Source: JAQVWU01 sp964628455
Lineage (GTDB): Bacteria; Bacillota; Clostridia; Oscillospirales; CAG-272
Length of the DNA: 51,059 bases
NCBI GenBank assembly: GCA_964628455.1
Contig: CAZVPD010000006.1
Location: 1 to 51,059 of the forward strand
Direction of reading: 5' to 3'
How positions within the stretch are numbered: the stretch's first letter is position 1; each line of letters opens with the position of its first letter. The translations under genes were made by a program, and so were the position numbers. The notes beneath the pieces were generated by a model. That model ran no database searches and was not told where the DNA came from. It saw only the letters and a program-made list of their open reading frames with translations. Of this stretch, positions 17,102 to 25,402 are shown in pieces.

Positions 17102-17536
17102 ATGAAGATCAGCGCGGAGAGCATTGCGGACACAATTAAGAAAAAAAACATAAAGCCTTCGCTTCAGAGGATAAAAATCCTTGAATATCTTGCCTGTAAT
17201 CCGTGTCATCCCACGGTTGACCGCATATACGGCGCCCTTCTTCCCGAAATGCCGACTTTATCGAAATCAACGGTATACAATACGCTGAAAGTTCTCGGCG
17301 ATGCGGATCTGGTCCGTGATCTCACGATCGAGGAAAACGAAGTTCATTATGAATTCCGCATAAAGGACCACGGGCATTTTCAATGCGGGGTATGCGGCAC
17401 GATTTACGATTTCGAAGCCGACCTTCGGAAAATCATTCCGGAAGATCTGAACGGTTTTAAGGTCCTGGAGAAGAATATTTATTTTAAAGGCGTCTGCGGA
17501 AAGTGCCTCGAAAAAAATCACTCATGTTCAAATTAA
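17102..17536 (+). CDS. perR: Fur-family peroxide-responsive repressor PerR
   Basis: A 144-residue metal-dependent repressor. The N-terminal winged helix contains P-S-L-Q-R-I-K-I-L-E-Y-L and the recognition helix L-S-K-S-T-V-Y-N-T-L-K-V-L. The C-terminal half has the regulatory metal ligands around H-Y-E-F-R-I-K-D-H-G-H-F. The structural zinc site is formed by two C-x-x-C pairs (C-G-V-C and C-G-K-C). A PerR box overlaps its own start of transcription, and rubrerythrin and peroxiredoxin follow, which favours PerR over Fur or Zur. The start at 17102 follows GGAAGG; a longer frame from 17060 would start inside the promoter leader. In PerR, oxidation of a metal-binding histidine by peroxide releases the repressor. 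Confidence 0.85.
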   Translation: MKISAESIADTIKKKNIKPSLQRIKILEYLACNPCHPTVDRIYGALLPEMPTLSKSTVYNTLKVLGDADLVRDLTIEENEVHYEFRIKDHGHFQCGVCGTIYDFEADLRKIIPEDLNGFKVLEKNIYFKGVCGKCLEKNHSCSN

Positions 17537-17563
17537 TTTATATAAATACAGGAGAAATCGATC

Positions 17564-18058
17564 ATGGAAGAGACAAAAACGCTTCAGAACCTTATGGCAG
17601 CCTTTGCGGGTGAGTCCCAGGCAAACAGAAAATATCTCGCCTATTCCAAAAAAGCGGAAGCGGAAGGCAATATCAATGCCGCCAAGCTCTTTAAAGCCGC
17701 TGCCGACGCCGAAACACTGCACGCACACAAGCACTTTGAAACAGCAGGCAAAGTAGGAAGCACATCGGACAATCTTAAAGACGCCGTCAAGGGCGAAACC
17801 TATGAATATAAGAGCATGTATCCGGAATTCCTGAAAACAGCTGAAGAAGAAGGCGATAAGGCAGCCGTCAGGACTTTTACCTTTGCTCTGAAGGCAGAGG
17901 AAGTTCACGCAAAGCTTTACAGCGAGGCTCTGGAGAATATGGATTCAGCCACCGAGGTTTTTTATTATTTATGCCCGGTGTGCGGCAATATCGAAAAATC
18001 TGTTCCCGATAAATGCAGCATCTGCGGAGTTCCCGGAACGAAATTCATCAAGTATTAA
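17564..18058 (+). CDS. rbr: rubrerythrin
   Basis: A 164-residue non-haem iron peroxidase that reduces hydrogen peroxide in anaerobes. The N-terminal four-helix ferritin-like domain carries the di-iron ligands in A-G-E-S-Q-A-N-R-K-Y and the later A-E-E-V-H-A-K-L helix. The C-terminal rubredoxin-like domain has two pairs of cysteines, C-P-V-C and C-S-I-C, about 12 residues apart, which hold a single iron. Length matches the short rubrerythrin group. It lies 27 bp after perR, with AGGAGA as ribosome binding site, so it should be induced with perR by peroxide. Confidence 0.92.
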   Translation: MEETKTLQNLMAAFAGESQANRKYLAYSKKAEAEGNINAAKLFKAAADAETLHAHKHFETAGKVGSTSDNLKDAVKGETYEYKSMYPEFLKTAEEEGDKAAVRTFTFALKAEEVHAKLYSEALENMDSATEVFYYLCPVCGNIEKSVPDKCSICGVPGTKFIKY

Positions 18059-18078
18059 AAGATAAAAAGGGGTATATT

Positions 18079-18540
18079 ATGAAACCGATCGAAACGGGCG
18101 TAAAAGCGCCGGATTTTACTTTGGAGGACATTCACGAACAAAACGTCAGCCTTTCCGATTTCAGAGGAAAAAAAGTTCTTCTGTCATGGCATCCGCTTGC
18201 CTGGACGGGCGTGTGTCTGGACCAGATGCGCTCCCTTGAGGTTAACCGTGATAAATTCGCTTCGCTCAACACGGTGCCTTTCGGCATGAGCGTGGATTCG
18301 GGCGCGAGTAAAAAAGCATGGGCTGCAGCGGCAAACCTTAAAAACACGGTGCTTTTGTGCGACTTCTGGCCGCACGGCAAAGTTGCGCAGGATTACGGCA
18401 TTTTTAACGAAGAATTCGGCATTTCGGCGAGAGCGAATATCATTGTTGATGAAAACGGAATCGTAAAATGGGTAAAAATATACCCGAACTCTCAGCTGCC
18501 GGACATCAATGAAGTGCTGCAGGCTTTATCCGAAATATAA
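18079..18540 (+). CDS. peroxiredoxin (AhpC/TSA family)
   Basis: A 153-residue thiol peroxidase. The thioredoxin fold begins with A-P-D-F-T-L-E-D, and the peroxidatic cysteine lies in P-L-A-W-T-G-V-C, which fits the P-x-x-x-T-x-x-C peroxiredoxin signature. A conserved Arg is present near R-A-N-I. No second cysteine in a typical resolving position is evident, so a one-cysteine or atypical mechanism is likely. The start at 18079 follows AAAGGGG; the longer frame would overlap rubrerythrin. It is the last gene of the perR transcript and is followed by a strong terminator. Confidence 0.85.
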   Translation: MKPIETGVKAPDFTLEDIHEQNVSLSDFRGKKVLLSWHPLAWTGVCLDQMRSLEVNRDKFASLNTVPFGMSVDSGASKKAWAAAANLKNTVLLCDFWPHGKVAQDYGIFNEEFGISARANIIVDENGIVKWVKIYPNSQLPDINEVLQALSEI

Positions 18541-18552
18541 ATATAGAAGATA

Positions 18553-18597
18553 CGGGCGTCGCATGCCGGAATTCCGGTATGCGGCGCCCGCTTTTTA
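18553..18597 (+). terminator. terminator of the perR-rubrerythrin-peroxiredoxin operon
   Basis: A long GC-rich hairpin (18553-18590) built around the palindrome GCCGGAATTCCGG, with one internal mismatch, ends in CTTTTT. Confidence 0.85.
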
Positions 18598-18606
18598 TGA
18601 ATGTGA

Positions 18607-19836
18607 TTATTGTTTGCTCCATGTATTTTCGATCTCTTCGCGCACGATCTCCACGGCGCGCCTCGGTTTGCCCAGATTGCCGTTTAACGTGTAGGTATCG
18701 CGGAACGTTATTTCCAGCTTGCAGCCCTTTGCAGCCCTCATGGTCGTGCGGATGTGTTCCCGGAAACCTTCTTCGTTCAGTTCGTATTCCGTGCCGCCTA
18801 TATACAGCGGCGAAGGCTTACGCTGGTAGATAACTTTGGAACCGCGCAGCTGATCTCCCATATACTCCTCGTCACACCAGGGGGAAATCGAAATCTTGCG
18901 CAGATTTTCGAATTTCGACAGCGAATCTTTCCAGTAAGCGTGCACCTGTTCGCAGCATCCGTAGGAAAGGCGTCCGAATTTTTCGGACATGCGCTTATAA
19001 TACGGATAGAAAAATTCTCTGAACATTTCGGGAGAAACGCCCACGGTTTCCTGCGAGTCCATATAACCCCAGATATCACCGAGTTTAACGCCGTCTGCAT
19101 CGGACTTCATCTCGGAGGAGAATGCGAACGTGCCTTGACCCACCCAGTTGTTGCCGCAGCAGGGCAGCAGCATTCCGCGGCGTTCCAGTTCCGTCATATA
19201 AGTTATGTAATCGTTCGTCAGGCGGTTCATCATTTCGTGGAAATTTTCGGGGTGGTCATAAATCTCGGTGAACATATTTTCCATGGTCATCAGCTGAACG
19301 AGATTGTTTGTCGGACAAATCCCGATGGAACCCATACCGCCTTTGATTTCGAGGATATCGCCCAGGATATCGCTGTAATATTCGAGGTTCCGCTTATAAC
19401 TTTCCTCGTCGAATCCCATAGGCGACGGTTTGATCAGGTCCAGTGTGTCGAGATTTTCGATGACGGCGTTTATATGAAATCCCACGCCGTTCGTATTCGT
19501 GCGGTTGGGAGTAAGGTCAAACAGTTTCATCCAGGATCCGTAACCCACGTAAAAATCACCGGTTACGGCACGGTCGTCCCCGATCATGAAGTGATTCTGC
19601 ATGGATTCACCGAGTATCCATTCGACATGACGCGCGTCATCCGAGGTGTTTTTGCATTCGTAATGAAATCCTCTGTCTCCGACGGTGCCCATCTCGAAAT
19701 GGATCATCGGCCGGGCATCCCGAAGGTCGTTGTGCGCCGTCCATTCTTTTACAAGATTTTGCATAAAAGGGGTGTTGGCAAGTTCGAGCTTCTTTTTTGC
19801 AAGGTCACGGATATGATTTCGTTCATGCAGTTCCAT
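18607..19836 (-). CDS. uroporphyrinogen decarboxylase (UroD)-like protein
   Basis: A 409-residue TIM-barrel protein of the UroD/MtaA/CmuA superfamily, whose known members decarboxylate uroporphyrinogen or transfer methyl groups to or from corrinoids. Family marks include the Y-G-C-C-E-Q-V-H segment and the S-I-S-P-W-C-D segment, which in methyltransferase members supply zinc ligands. The substrate and acceptor are unknown, and no haem or corrinoid genes are near. It lies 38 bp downstream of a solute-binding lipoprotein gene on the same strand and is probably co-transcribed with it. I infer a role linked to the imported compound, such as demethylation, rather than haem synthesis. Confidence 0.75.
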   Translation of the reverse strand: MELHERNHIRDLAKKKLELANTPFMQNLVKEWTAHNDLRDARPMIHFEMGTVGDRGFHYECKNTSDDARHVEWILGESMQNHFMIGDDRAVTGDFYVGYGSWMKLFDLTPNRTNTNGVGFHINAVIENLDTLDLIKPSPMGFDEESYKRNLEYYSDILGDILEIKGGMGSIGICPTNNLVQLMTMENMFTEIYDHPENFHEMMNRLTNDYITYMTELERRGMLLPCCGNNWVGQGTFAFSSEMKSDADGVKLGDIWGYMDSQETVGVSPEMFREFFYPYYKRMSEKFGRLSYGCCEQVHAYWKDSLSKFENLRKISISPWCDEEYMGDQLRGSKVIYQRKPSPLYIGGTEYELNEEGFREHIRTTMRAAKGCKLEITFRDTYTLNGNLGKPRRAVEIVREEIENTWSKQ

Positions 19837-19874
19837 AGCAGCCCTCTTTAACTTTATAATAAGTTTAATTTTCC

Positions 19875-21338
19875 TTAACTCTGAAGGTTCATGACGGTCT
19901 CGATAAATTTATCGAGGTCTTTCTGTGCCTTCTCCTCACGTTTTGCATACTGAGACGCTATATCCGTCTTTCCGCCTGCTCCCATCGCGGAAATCATATC
20001 CGGTATGCCGCCGAATCCGAAAGCCCAGCCGATATCGTAAATACGGTTTCCGAAAATGATATCGAACATCTCAAGGGATTCGACATCGCGCAGCCCTTTG
20101 CCCTTGATCGCGACTTCATAATAGTTCGGGATCAGTGAAGTATAGCTGTCGGCTGTCAGCGCTTCGAGAAGGATACCCGTCCGTTCCGTATCACCCGCGG
20201 TGATCGGAATCGAAACCGAACTCGTACAGGCCATGTCAAGGGGGGCACGGTATTCCGTCTGCCCTTCATACATCAGCGGCTGAGGCAGAATGCCGAAATC
20301 GCACTCGTATTTCCGCAGGAGAAGAACGCGGTTCATCAGCGTCTGCTGAAAAAGCGCGCGGTTATCGTTCATCATCTGAAGCTGTGCGTCCCAGATATCG
20401 GAAGCGCCTTTGAAACTGGTCGCATGAAAGAGATTTTCGCGGTCTTTGAAGAGTTCGAGTATTTTTGTCAGAATAGCTTCGGTTTTTTCATTCATGAACA
20501 CGAGTTCGGGAAGGTCCTCGGCGTTTTTGGCCGCGATCAGGACTTCTCCGCTTTCCGCAAACTGCAGCGCCGTATGCGTCTGGCTTAAAATACCGTACCG
20601 GTCATTCTGGTCCATCTTGGAGTCGCCGTTGACGTCTCCGGATGCCGCGCGCGCCATGTCATACATGTTTTCGAAGGTCCATGTTCTATCGCGGACCATC
20701 TGATACGGGTCTTCCAGGTTGAAGTCACCGACCATTTTTTTATTGAACGTAAAGATCCAGGTCGCCTCTTTGTCGCGGTAGCCGAGGTCGCTGATGGTCA
20801 CATACAGTTTGTTGATGACCGAGAGCTGCGCGGAAGCGTTTTTATCCCACCAGGGTTTGCTCAGATCGATATAGGGCACCTGTTTTAAATCAAGCAGGTA
20901 TCCGCTGAGGACAAGGGTCTCCACACCATACTGAATGCCGGTGCTGATCACATCATATTCATCGGTGTTTGACAGAATGGATTTCTTTGCGGCCTCGGCC
21001 GGTGAAGCCGTGAAATACGCGTCTATCGTCACATTGAACCGTTCGGATATCCGGCTGTTCCGCTCATAGATGGAGTCGTTGATGATATCGCCGTTTAAGT
21101 CTTCGACATAAATTTCCGGAAGAGCCCAGTGCACGTTCATACCCGGTCCGATGGTTACAAACGTATAGCCGTATCCCTCAAAGTCCCTTTCCGGTACATC
21201 GGCTTTAAGTATTTCGGCTTCGGTTTCGGCTGCAGTTTCTGCGGTCGTTCCGGCGGGATTCTCCCGGTTTTCCGGAGCCGAACAGCCGGAGCAGATCAGA
21301 ATCGCAAAAAGCAGAACCGCTGAAAGAAAACGCTTCAT
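19875..21338 (-). CDS. extracellular solute-binding lipoprotein (paralogue 2 of 6)
   Basis: A 487-residue substrate-binding lipoprotein. The signal peptide ends in I-C-S-G-C with the lipidated Cys at residue 19, then a Thr/Glu-rich linker. The family motif K-P-W-W-D-K-N-A occurs near residue 178. The calcium-type loop D-V-N-G-D-S-K-M-D-Q-N-D is near residue 240, and the C-terminal S-Q-Y-A-K-R-E-E-K-A helix is present. AAGGAGG abuts the upstream ATG at 21344, so the second ATG at 21338, six bases away, is the better start. It has its own promoter and is followed 38 bp later by the UroD-like gene. No ABC permease accompanies it. The ligand is unknown. Confidence 0.85.
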   Translation of the reverse strand: MKRFLSAVLLFAILICSGCSAPENRENPAGTTAETAAETEAEILKADVPERDFEGYGYTFVTIGPGMNVHWALPEIYVEDLNGDIINDSIYERNSRISERFNVTIDAYFTASPAEAAKKSILSNTDEYDVISTGIQYGVETLVLSGYLLDLKQVPYIDLSKPWWDKNASAQLSVINKLYVTISDLGYRDKEATWIFTFNKKMVGDFNLEDPYQMVRDRTWTFENMYDMARAASGDVNGDSKMDQNDRYGILSQTHTALQFAESGEVLIAAKNAEDLPELVFMNEKTEAILTKILELFKDRENLFHATSFKGASDIWDAQLQMMNDNRALFQQTLMNRVLLLRKYECDFGILPQPLMYEGQTEYRAPLDMACTSSVSIPITAGDTERTGILLEALTADSYTSLIPNYYEVAIKGKGLRDVESLEMFDIIFGNRIYDIGWAFGFGGIPDMISAMGAGGKTDIASQYAKREEKAQKDLDKFIETVMNLQS

Positions 21339-21379
21339 TTTCATCCTCCTTCATACCTTCCGTTTGGTTTTATAAAACG

Positions 21380-21408
21380 ATTCTATCATATTCTTTAAAA
21401 GATATCAA
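21380..21408 (-). promoter_or_regulatory. promoter of the solute-binding protein 2 operon
   Basis: On the minus strand TTGATA (21403-21408) and TAGAAT (21380-21385) have a 17-bp spacer and an extended TGA, about 40 bp before the start codon. Confidence 0.7.
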
Positions 21409-21549
21409 GTGCGCCTGACATTTATATTGCACCGCCCGTGCCATGCACGCGGTTTCCGGCGGATTGATGAAAAAGCTTTCCGGAATAAAGAAAAACCGGT
21501 ATGAAAAAATCGATGCCGGCTTTTGGATTTCAATGCCCGGAGGGGCAGA

Positions 21550-22716
21550 TCAAAAGTAATCGTGCAGATGGTGTTTGCGTTTCGGAAATGCACGGAAAAA
21601 ATCTTCGGCGCTGTTATTCAGCCTGATGCCCGGAAGATATGCCGCATTGGAGGCGTCAAATACGTCGCAGCCCAGCATAATGCGGCTGAGCGCCGGAATT
21701 TCCGCGGACAGATCGAATTCCCCTCCGGAAATCTTTTTGACCGAGGACTTTCCGCCCGCATATTCGACTTCGTATGTTCCGCGGTTGTATTCGAGCGTGT
21801 CGTCCGCAAAAAGTCTGAAATGTCCCGGTTCATCGGGATAATTGTTTTGAGCGAGCAGCGTTTCCACAAGAAGAACCCTTCCCTGCGCAGAGTTCTGCAG
21901 TTCATACCTGCATTCGGAATAGTTGTCCGCAATAAAATCCAGTTCGCTGTCTTCGGGAAGATCGGTGAAATAAACTTCATGCACCTGCCCTTCGAACATA
22001 CGCAGAAATCCCAGGATCCCGTAGAGCCCGCTTTTGTCGGCGTATGCGATTTCGGTCACATGAAGGCAGCCGCTTTCGACTTTGACGGTGGCAAGCGAGG
22101 ACGGAGCACCCGATTTTTCGTACCATATGTAGGTCCATTTTTTGCTTTTATGGGGTTCCGCCGAATAAGCGCGCGTGTTTTCATCCCTCGGAAACATCAT
22201 GTTGTATTTTTCCGCATACCTGCCGTAAATCAGAAGGATATCGCCGAGTCTGCCTGTGTTATCATACAGGACCGCGTCTGTATTTCGATCGGCAAAACCG
22301 AGCACCGAAACAGGAAAACGGATCGTCTTTCTCCGTATGACCCTCTCGTAGCCGAATTTACGGTAATAACTGTATGAAAAGGGATACAGATAACTCGTAG
22401 CCCAGCCGCGTTCGGGCGCGATGCGGAAAATCTCATGGAATATTTCGCGGATGCACCCGCTGCGGCGGTATTCGGGGAGCGTCGCCACGCCTCCTATTCC
22501 GACCGAGGGCAGATATTTGCCGCAGTAATTGCTCAGATAGGTGATCGGATGTATCTTCGCGGCCAGAGTTTCGCCGTCATCCAGAAAAGCGCCGAATACT
22601 TCGCCCGTCAGTTCATGCGACGCGGCTTCGTCCAGGTCGGCGGAAAAAGAATACGCAATGCTGTTGATCGCGGTGCATTTTTTGTTTTCATCGGGTCTCA
22701 GCGGTCTTATGATCAT
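21550..22716 (-). CDS. Eis-like GNAT N-acetyltransferase
   Basis: A 388-residue acetyltransferase of the Eis group, which acetylates amines such as aminoglycosides or lysines. The first GNAT domain has the acetyl-CoA loop in V-A-T-L-P-E-Y-R-R-S-G-C-I-R. A second GNAT-like domain and a C-terminal SCP2-like domain follow, as in Eis. The chain ends exactly in Phe; in Eis the free carboxylate of a C-terminal Phe acts in catalysis, so the enzyme looks intact. Its ribosome binding site GAGGG lies close to the ATG. It starts 19 bp after the ketopantoate-reductase-like gene and is probably in that transcript. The natural substrate is unknown. Confidence 0.85.
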   Translation of the reverse strand: MIIRPLRPDENKKCTAINSIAYSFSADLDEAASHELTGEVFGAFLDDGETLAAKIHPITYLSNYCGKYLPSVGIGGVATLPEYRRSGCIREIFHEIFRIAPERGWATSYLYPFSYSYYRKFGYERVIRRKTIRFPVSVLGFADRNTDAVLYDNTGRLGDILLIYGRYAEKYNMMFPRDENTRAYSAEPHKSKKWTYIWYEKSGAPSSLATVKVESGCLHVTEIAYADKSGLYGILGFLRMFEGQVHEVYFTDLPEDSELDFIADNYSECRYELQNSAQGRVLLVETLLAQNNYPDEPGHFRLFADDTLEYNRGTYEVEYAGGKSSVKKISGGEFDLSAEIPALSRIMLGCDVFDASNAAYLPGIRLNNSAEDFFRAFPKRKHHLHDYF

Positions 22717-22735
22717 ATCATTCCCTCTTGTTTCT

Positions 22736-23668
22736 TTATTGCATTTTACACGAAACGAATTTACTCTCGATTTCTTTTATCCTGTCGTACAGTTCTCTGT
22801 TTACGGGCGTCGGTATGCCGTGCTTTTTTCCGAGACTGATCACCGTTCCCGAAAACAATTCGACTTCGCTACAGCGTTTTGCCTCAAGATCCTGCCGCAT
22901 CGACGGTTTTAATAAGGGGTTCAAAGGTTTCAGAACGCCCAGCCAGTATTGAAGGTCGCTCTCGGTCAGATGAACGTCTTCTTTTTCGGACAATACGNNN
23001 NNNNNNNCTTCCCTCATGGCCGCCGTCATCAGGTCTCTGGCAGGTCCTTCCTTCTGGATTTCGCCGTAGCTGCTTTCGTAAACCGCAACGACCTGGTTTA
23101 CGCCCACATTCAGCATGAATTTGCCCCACATCCGCTTTTTCATGTCGCTGTCGATGATATAGGGAATTTGCGTCCTTTCAAAAAATTCCGCGGTTTCCGC
23201 AGTTTTTCCTGACGGCTCTTTTTCACCGATACACAGGATCCCCATGTTGCTGTATGTCAGTTTATTTCCTTCCTTGACGGAGTCCATCCCCTGCGCTACG
23301 CAGTCAAGTACTTTTTGAGGTCCGTAAGTCTGTCCGATCACAGCTTCGCTGCTGATTCCGTTGAGCAGCGAAAGGATGATTGTATCCGGACCGACATGAT
23401 TTTTTACGGCGGCGACCGCATCGTTCAGGCTGTTGAATTTCACCGCAAAAATCAGCAGGTCAGCCGGAGCGCAGCGTTCTTCGGGCGTTATGTAATGAAA
23501 ATCGCATATCTCCCCGTTGCACAGGATATGTTCCCTTTCGTATCGGTTGATCCTCTCTTCATCCGCGATAATGCGCAGATTCTCACGGGGCATATGTTTT
23601 GCCGTCTGATGGCCGTACATAATGCCCAGAGCGCCCAGACCTATCAATGAAACCGTATTCACCGCCAT
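22736..23668 (-). CDS. ketopantoate reductase family (ApbA/PanE-like) oxidoreductase (contains assembly gap)
   Basis: An NADPH-dependent reductase of about 310 residues. The N-terminal Rossmann motif is I-G-L-G-A-L-G. The catalytic-type lysine lies in F-A-V-K-F-N-S-L, and the C-terminal helical domain begins with M-W-G-K-F-M-L-N-V-G-V-N-Q, all standard for the PanE family. Ten Ns (22998-23007) sit in the helix after A-A-M-R-E; the frame is kept across them. Whether it makes pantoate is uncertain, as many paralogues reduce other 2-oxo acids and no pantothenate genes are near. The start is taken at the second ATG (23668), eight bases after GAGG; 23674 is possible. Confidence 0.8.
   Translation of the reverse strand: MAVNTVSLIGLGALGIMYGHQTAKHMPRENLRIIADEERINRYEREHILCNGEICDFHYITPEERCAPADLLIFAVKFNSLNDAVAAVKNHVGPDTIILSLLNGISSEAVIGQTYGPQKVLDCVAQGMDSVKEGNKLTYSNMGILCIGEKEPSGKTAETAEFFERTQIPYIIDSDMKKRMWGKFMLNVGVNQVVAVYESSYGEIQKEGPARDLMTAAMREXXXXVLSEKEDVHLTESDLQYWLGVLKPLNPLLKPSMRQDLEAKRCSEVELFSGTVISLGKKHGIPTPVNRELYDRIKEIESKFVSCKMQ
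22998..23007. other. assembly gap (10 N)
   Basis: A run of ten Ns in the ketopantoate-reductase-like gene. Unlike the first gap, the flanking contig ends show no overlap. A ten-base or four-base gap would both keep the reading frame. Confidence 0.9.
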
Positions 23669-23715
23669 TTTCATAACCTCGCCGCAATCGTATTCCGTAA
23701 AATATACTTATGACT

Positions 23716-23744
23716 ATTATATCTTGAAGAAAAAGAAAAATCAA
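23716..23744 (-). promoter_or_regulatory. promoter of the reductase/Eis-like operon
   Basis: On the minus strand TTGATT (23739-23744) and a perfect TATAAT (23716-23721) are 17 bp apart. An 8-bp inverted repeat AGCCGGTT/AACCGGCT (23744-23751 with 23765-23772) begins at the -35 and lies between this and the divergent promoter. Confidence 0.65.
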
Positions 23745-23795
23745 GCCGGTTCGTATTCTTTTGAAACCGGCTAAGCCTTGCGGATCAACAGGCTG

Positions 23796-23824
23796 TTGAT
23801 TGTTTGTGAAATTCATGCTATACT
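23796..23824 (+). promoter_or_regulatory. promoter of the rRNA methyltransferase gene
   Basis: TTGATT (23796-23801) and TATACT (23819-23824) have a 17-bp spacer and an extended TGC. Confidence 0.7.
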
Positions 23825-23874
23825 GTAGTCCTGTGGATTATATACAATAAAAAAAAGAAAGCAAAGGTCATACC

Positions 23875-25104
23875 GTGATTAAAGAAAGAACATTCCCGAA
23901 GTTAAAAATCACAAAAAAAGCCGAAGAAGCGCTTAAGGGCGGTCATCCCTGGGTATACGACACGGAAATCACACCTTCCGACAGCATGATCGAAAACGGC
24001 TCGCTCGTGGATGTGATTTCTCAAAAGAATCAGTATCAGGGCACGGGATTTTACAGTGAAAAGAGCAAAATACGCGTGCGCGTACTTTCCGCGAACGCAA
24101 ACGAAAAATTTGACGAGGCCTTTTTTGAGCGCAGGCTCCGTTATGCCGTCAACTACCGAAAAACGGTCATGCGGGACGATTTTTCCTGCTGCCGTCTGAT
24201 TTTCGGCGAAGCCGACGGGCTGCCCGGGCTTACAGTCGACCGGTTTGATAAAATTCTCGTTGCGCAGGTGCTGTCCTTCGGCATGGATAAAATCAAAGCG
24301 ATGATTTTCCGTCTTCTCATCCGCATACTCGGTGAAGACGGCGCAGAAATAAGCGGTATTTACGAAAGAAACGACGTATCCCTGCGGACTCTTGAGGGAA
24401 TGCAGGAGTATAAAGGCTGGTTTGACGCCGAAGGTTTTACGCATCCCGATCAAACCGTGACCGAAATAACCGAAAACGGGATAAAATACGAAGTCGATTT
24501 TGAAAACGGACAGAAAACCGGTTATTTTCTGGATCAGAAGTACAATCGGCTGGAGGTTGCCCGGCTGGCGCGCGGCAAACGCGTGCTGGACTGCTTCACG
24601 CACACCGGTTCCTTTGCGCTCAACGCCGTCATGGGCGGCGCGGAACACGCGACCGCGATCGACGTTTCACAGTCTGCCGTGTTACAGGCCGGGCGGAATG
24701 CCGAACGCAACAATCTGCAGGACCGTATGGACTTTATAAACGCGGACGTTTTCGATTTTCTCGCCAAACTCGCCGAAAGTAAACAGACGCCTTATGATTT
24801 TATCATTCTCGACCCTCCGGCGTTTACAAAAAGCCGCAAAACCGTTTCCAACGCCCAGAAAGGCTATAAGGAAATCAACTTCCGGGCAATGAAAATACTG
24901 CCGCGGGGCGGGTATCTGGCAACGGCGTCCTGTTCGCATTTTATGAAGGACAGCATATTCAGACAGATGCTCCACAATGCCGCAGCCGATGCCGGCGTGC
25001 AGTTAAAGCAGGTTGAAGTACGGCAGCAGGCGCCCGACCATCCGATCCTATGGAACGTTCCGGAAACCGACTACCTGAAGTTCTATATCTTTCAGGTCGT
25101 ATAA
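23875..25104 (+). CDS. RlmI-like class I SAM-dependent rRNA methyltransferase
   Basis: A 409-residue enzyme resembling RlmI, which makes 5-methylcytosine in 23S rRNA. An N-terminal PUA-type RNA-binding domain is marked by K-G-G-H-P-W-V-Y. A central RNA-binding region follows, then the methyltransferase domain. SAM-binding motif I is L-D-C-F-T-H-T-G-S-F near residue 238. The catalytic-loop motif D-P-P-A-F and the active-site cysteine region T-A-S-C-S-H-F are both present. It starts with GTG at 23875, with AAAGG upstream, and ends in front of a clear terminator, so it is a single-gene unit. The exact target base is inferred from the family. Confidence 0.85.
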   Translation: MIKERTFPKLKITKKAEEALKGGHPWVYDTEITPSDSMIENGSLVDVISQKNQYQGTGFYSEKSKIRVRVLSANANEKFDEAFFERRLRYAVNYRKTVMRDDFSCCRLIFGEADGLPGLTVDRFDKILVAQVLSFGMDKIKAMIFRLLIRILGEDGAEISGIYERNDVSLRTLEGMQEYKGWFDAEGFTHPDQTVTEITENGIKYEVDFENGQKTGYFLDQKYNRLEVARLARGKRVLDCFTHTGSFALNAVMGGAEHATAIDVSQSAVLQAGRNAERNNLQDRMDFINADVFDFLAKLAESKQTPYDFIILDPPAFTKSRKTVSNAQKGYKEINFRAMKILPRGGYLATASCSHFMKDSIFRQMLHNAAADAGVQLKQVEVRQQAPDHPILWNVPETDYLKFYIFQVV

Positions 25105-25113
25105 TAAAACATG

Positions 25114-25145
25114 AAAAGTCCGGTTTTATCGGACTTTTATTTTTT
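25114..25145 (+). terminator. terminator of the rRNA methyltransferase gene
   Basis: A 9-bp perfect stem AAAAGTCCG/CGGACTTTT (25114-25122 with 25130-25138) followed by a T-rich tail. Confidence 0.85.
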
Positions 25146-25151
25146 GCTTGC

Positions 25152-25180
25152 TTGACTTTTTACTTTTTATGGAATATGAT
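25152..25180 (+). promoter_or_regulatory. promoter of the small membrane protein
   Basis: TTGACT (25152-25157) and TATGAT (25175-25180) with 17-bp spacing. The leader to 25403 is about 215 nt, AT-rich, with a small ACCGG/CCGGT hairpin (25303-25307 with 25318-25322); no known riboswitch is recognised. Confidence 0.55.
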
Positions 25181-25402
25181 GACGACAGGCAGTAACTTTC
25201 AATTATTATAAATCGAATGTTTCAAACCGGAAATACAGGGAATTTAATAATAATAAAATCGAATTTTTTAGAAGGAGGGAGCGAAAGCATAAAATAAAAA
25301 TTACCGGTTCAGGCTTGCCGGTTATATTTACTTTTCCGGTCATATCTTTATCGCTTCGGAACATATTTTGATTCAACAATAAGAAAGGGGTATTGATATT
25401 AA

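Noticed and set aside
18754..19851. 365-residue open frame antisense to the UroD-like gene.
   Set aside because: Shadow frame over a recognisable protein on the other strand, with no start signals of its own.
25181..25402. GAAGGAGGG in the leader of the small membrane protein suggested a short upstream gene.
   Set aside because: No start codon with an open frame follows it at a suitable distance.
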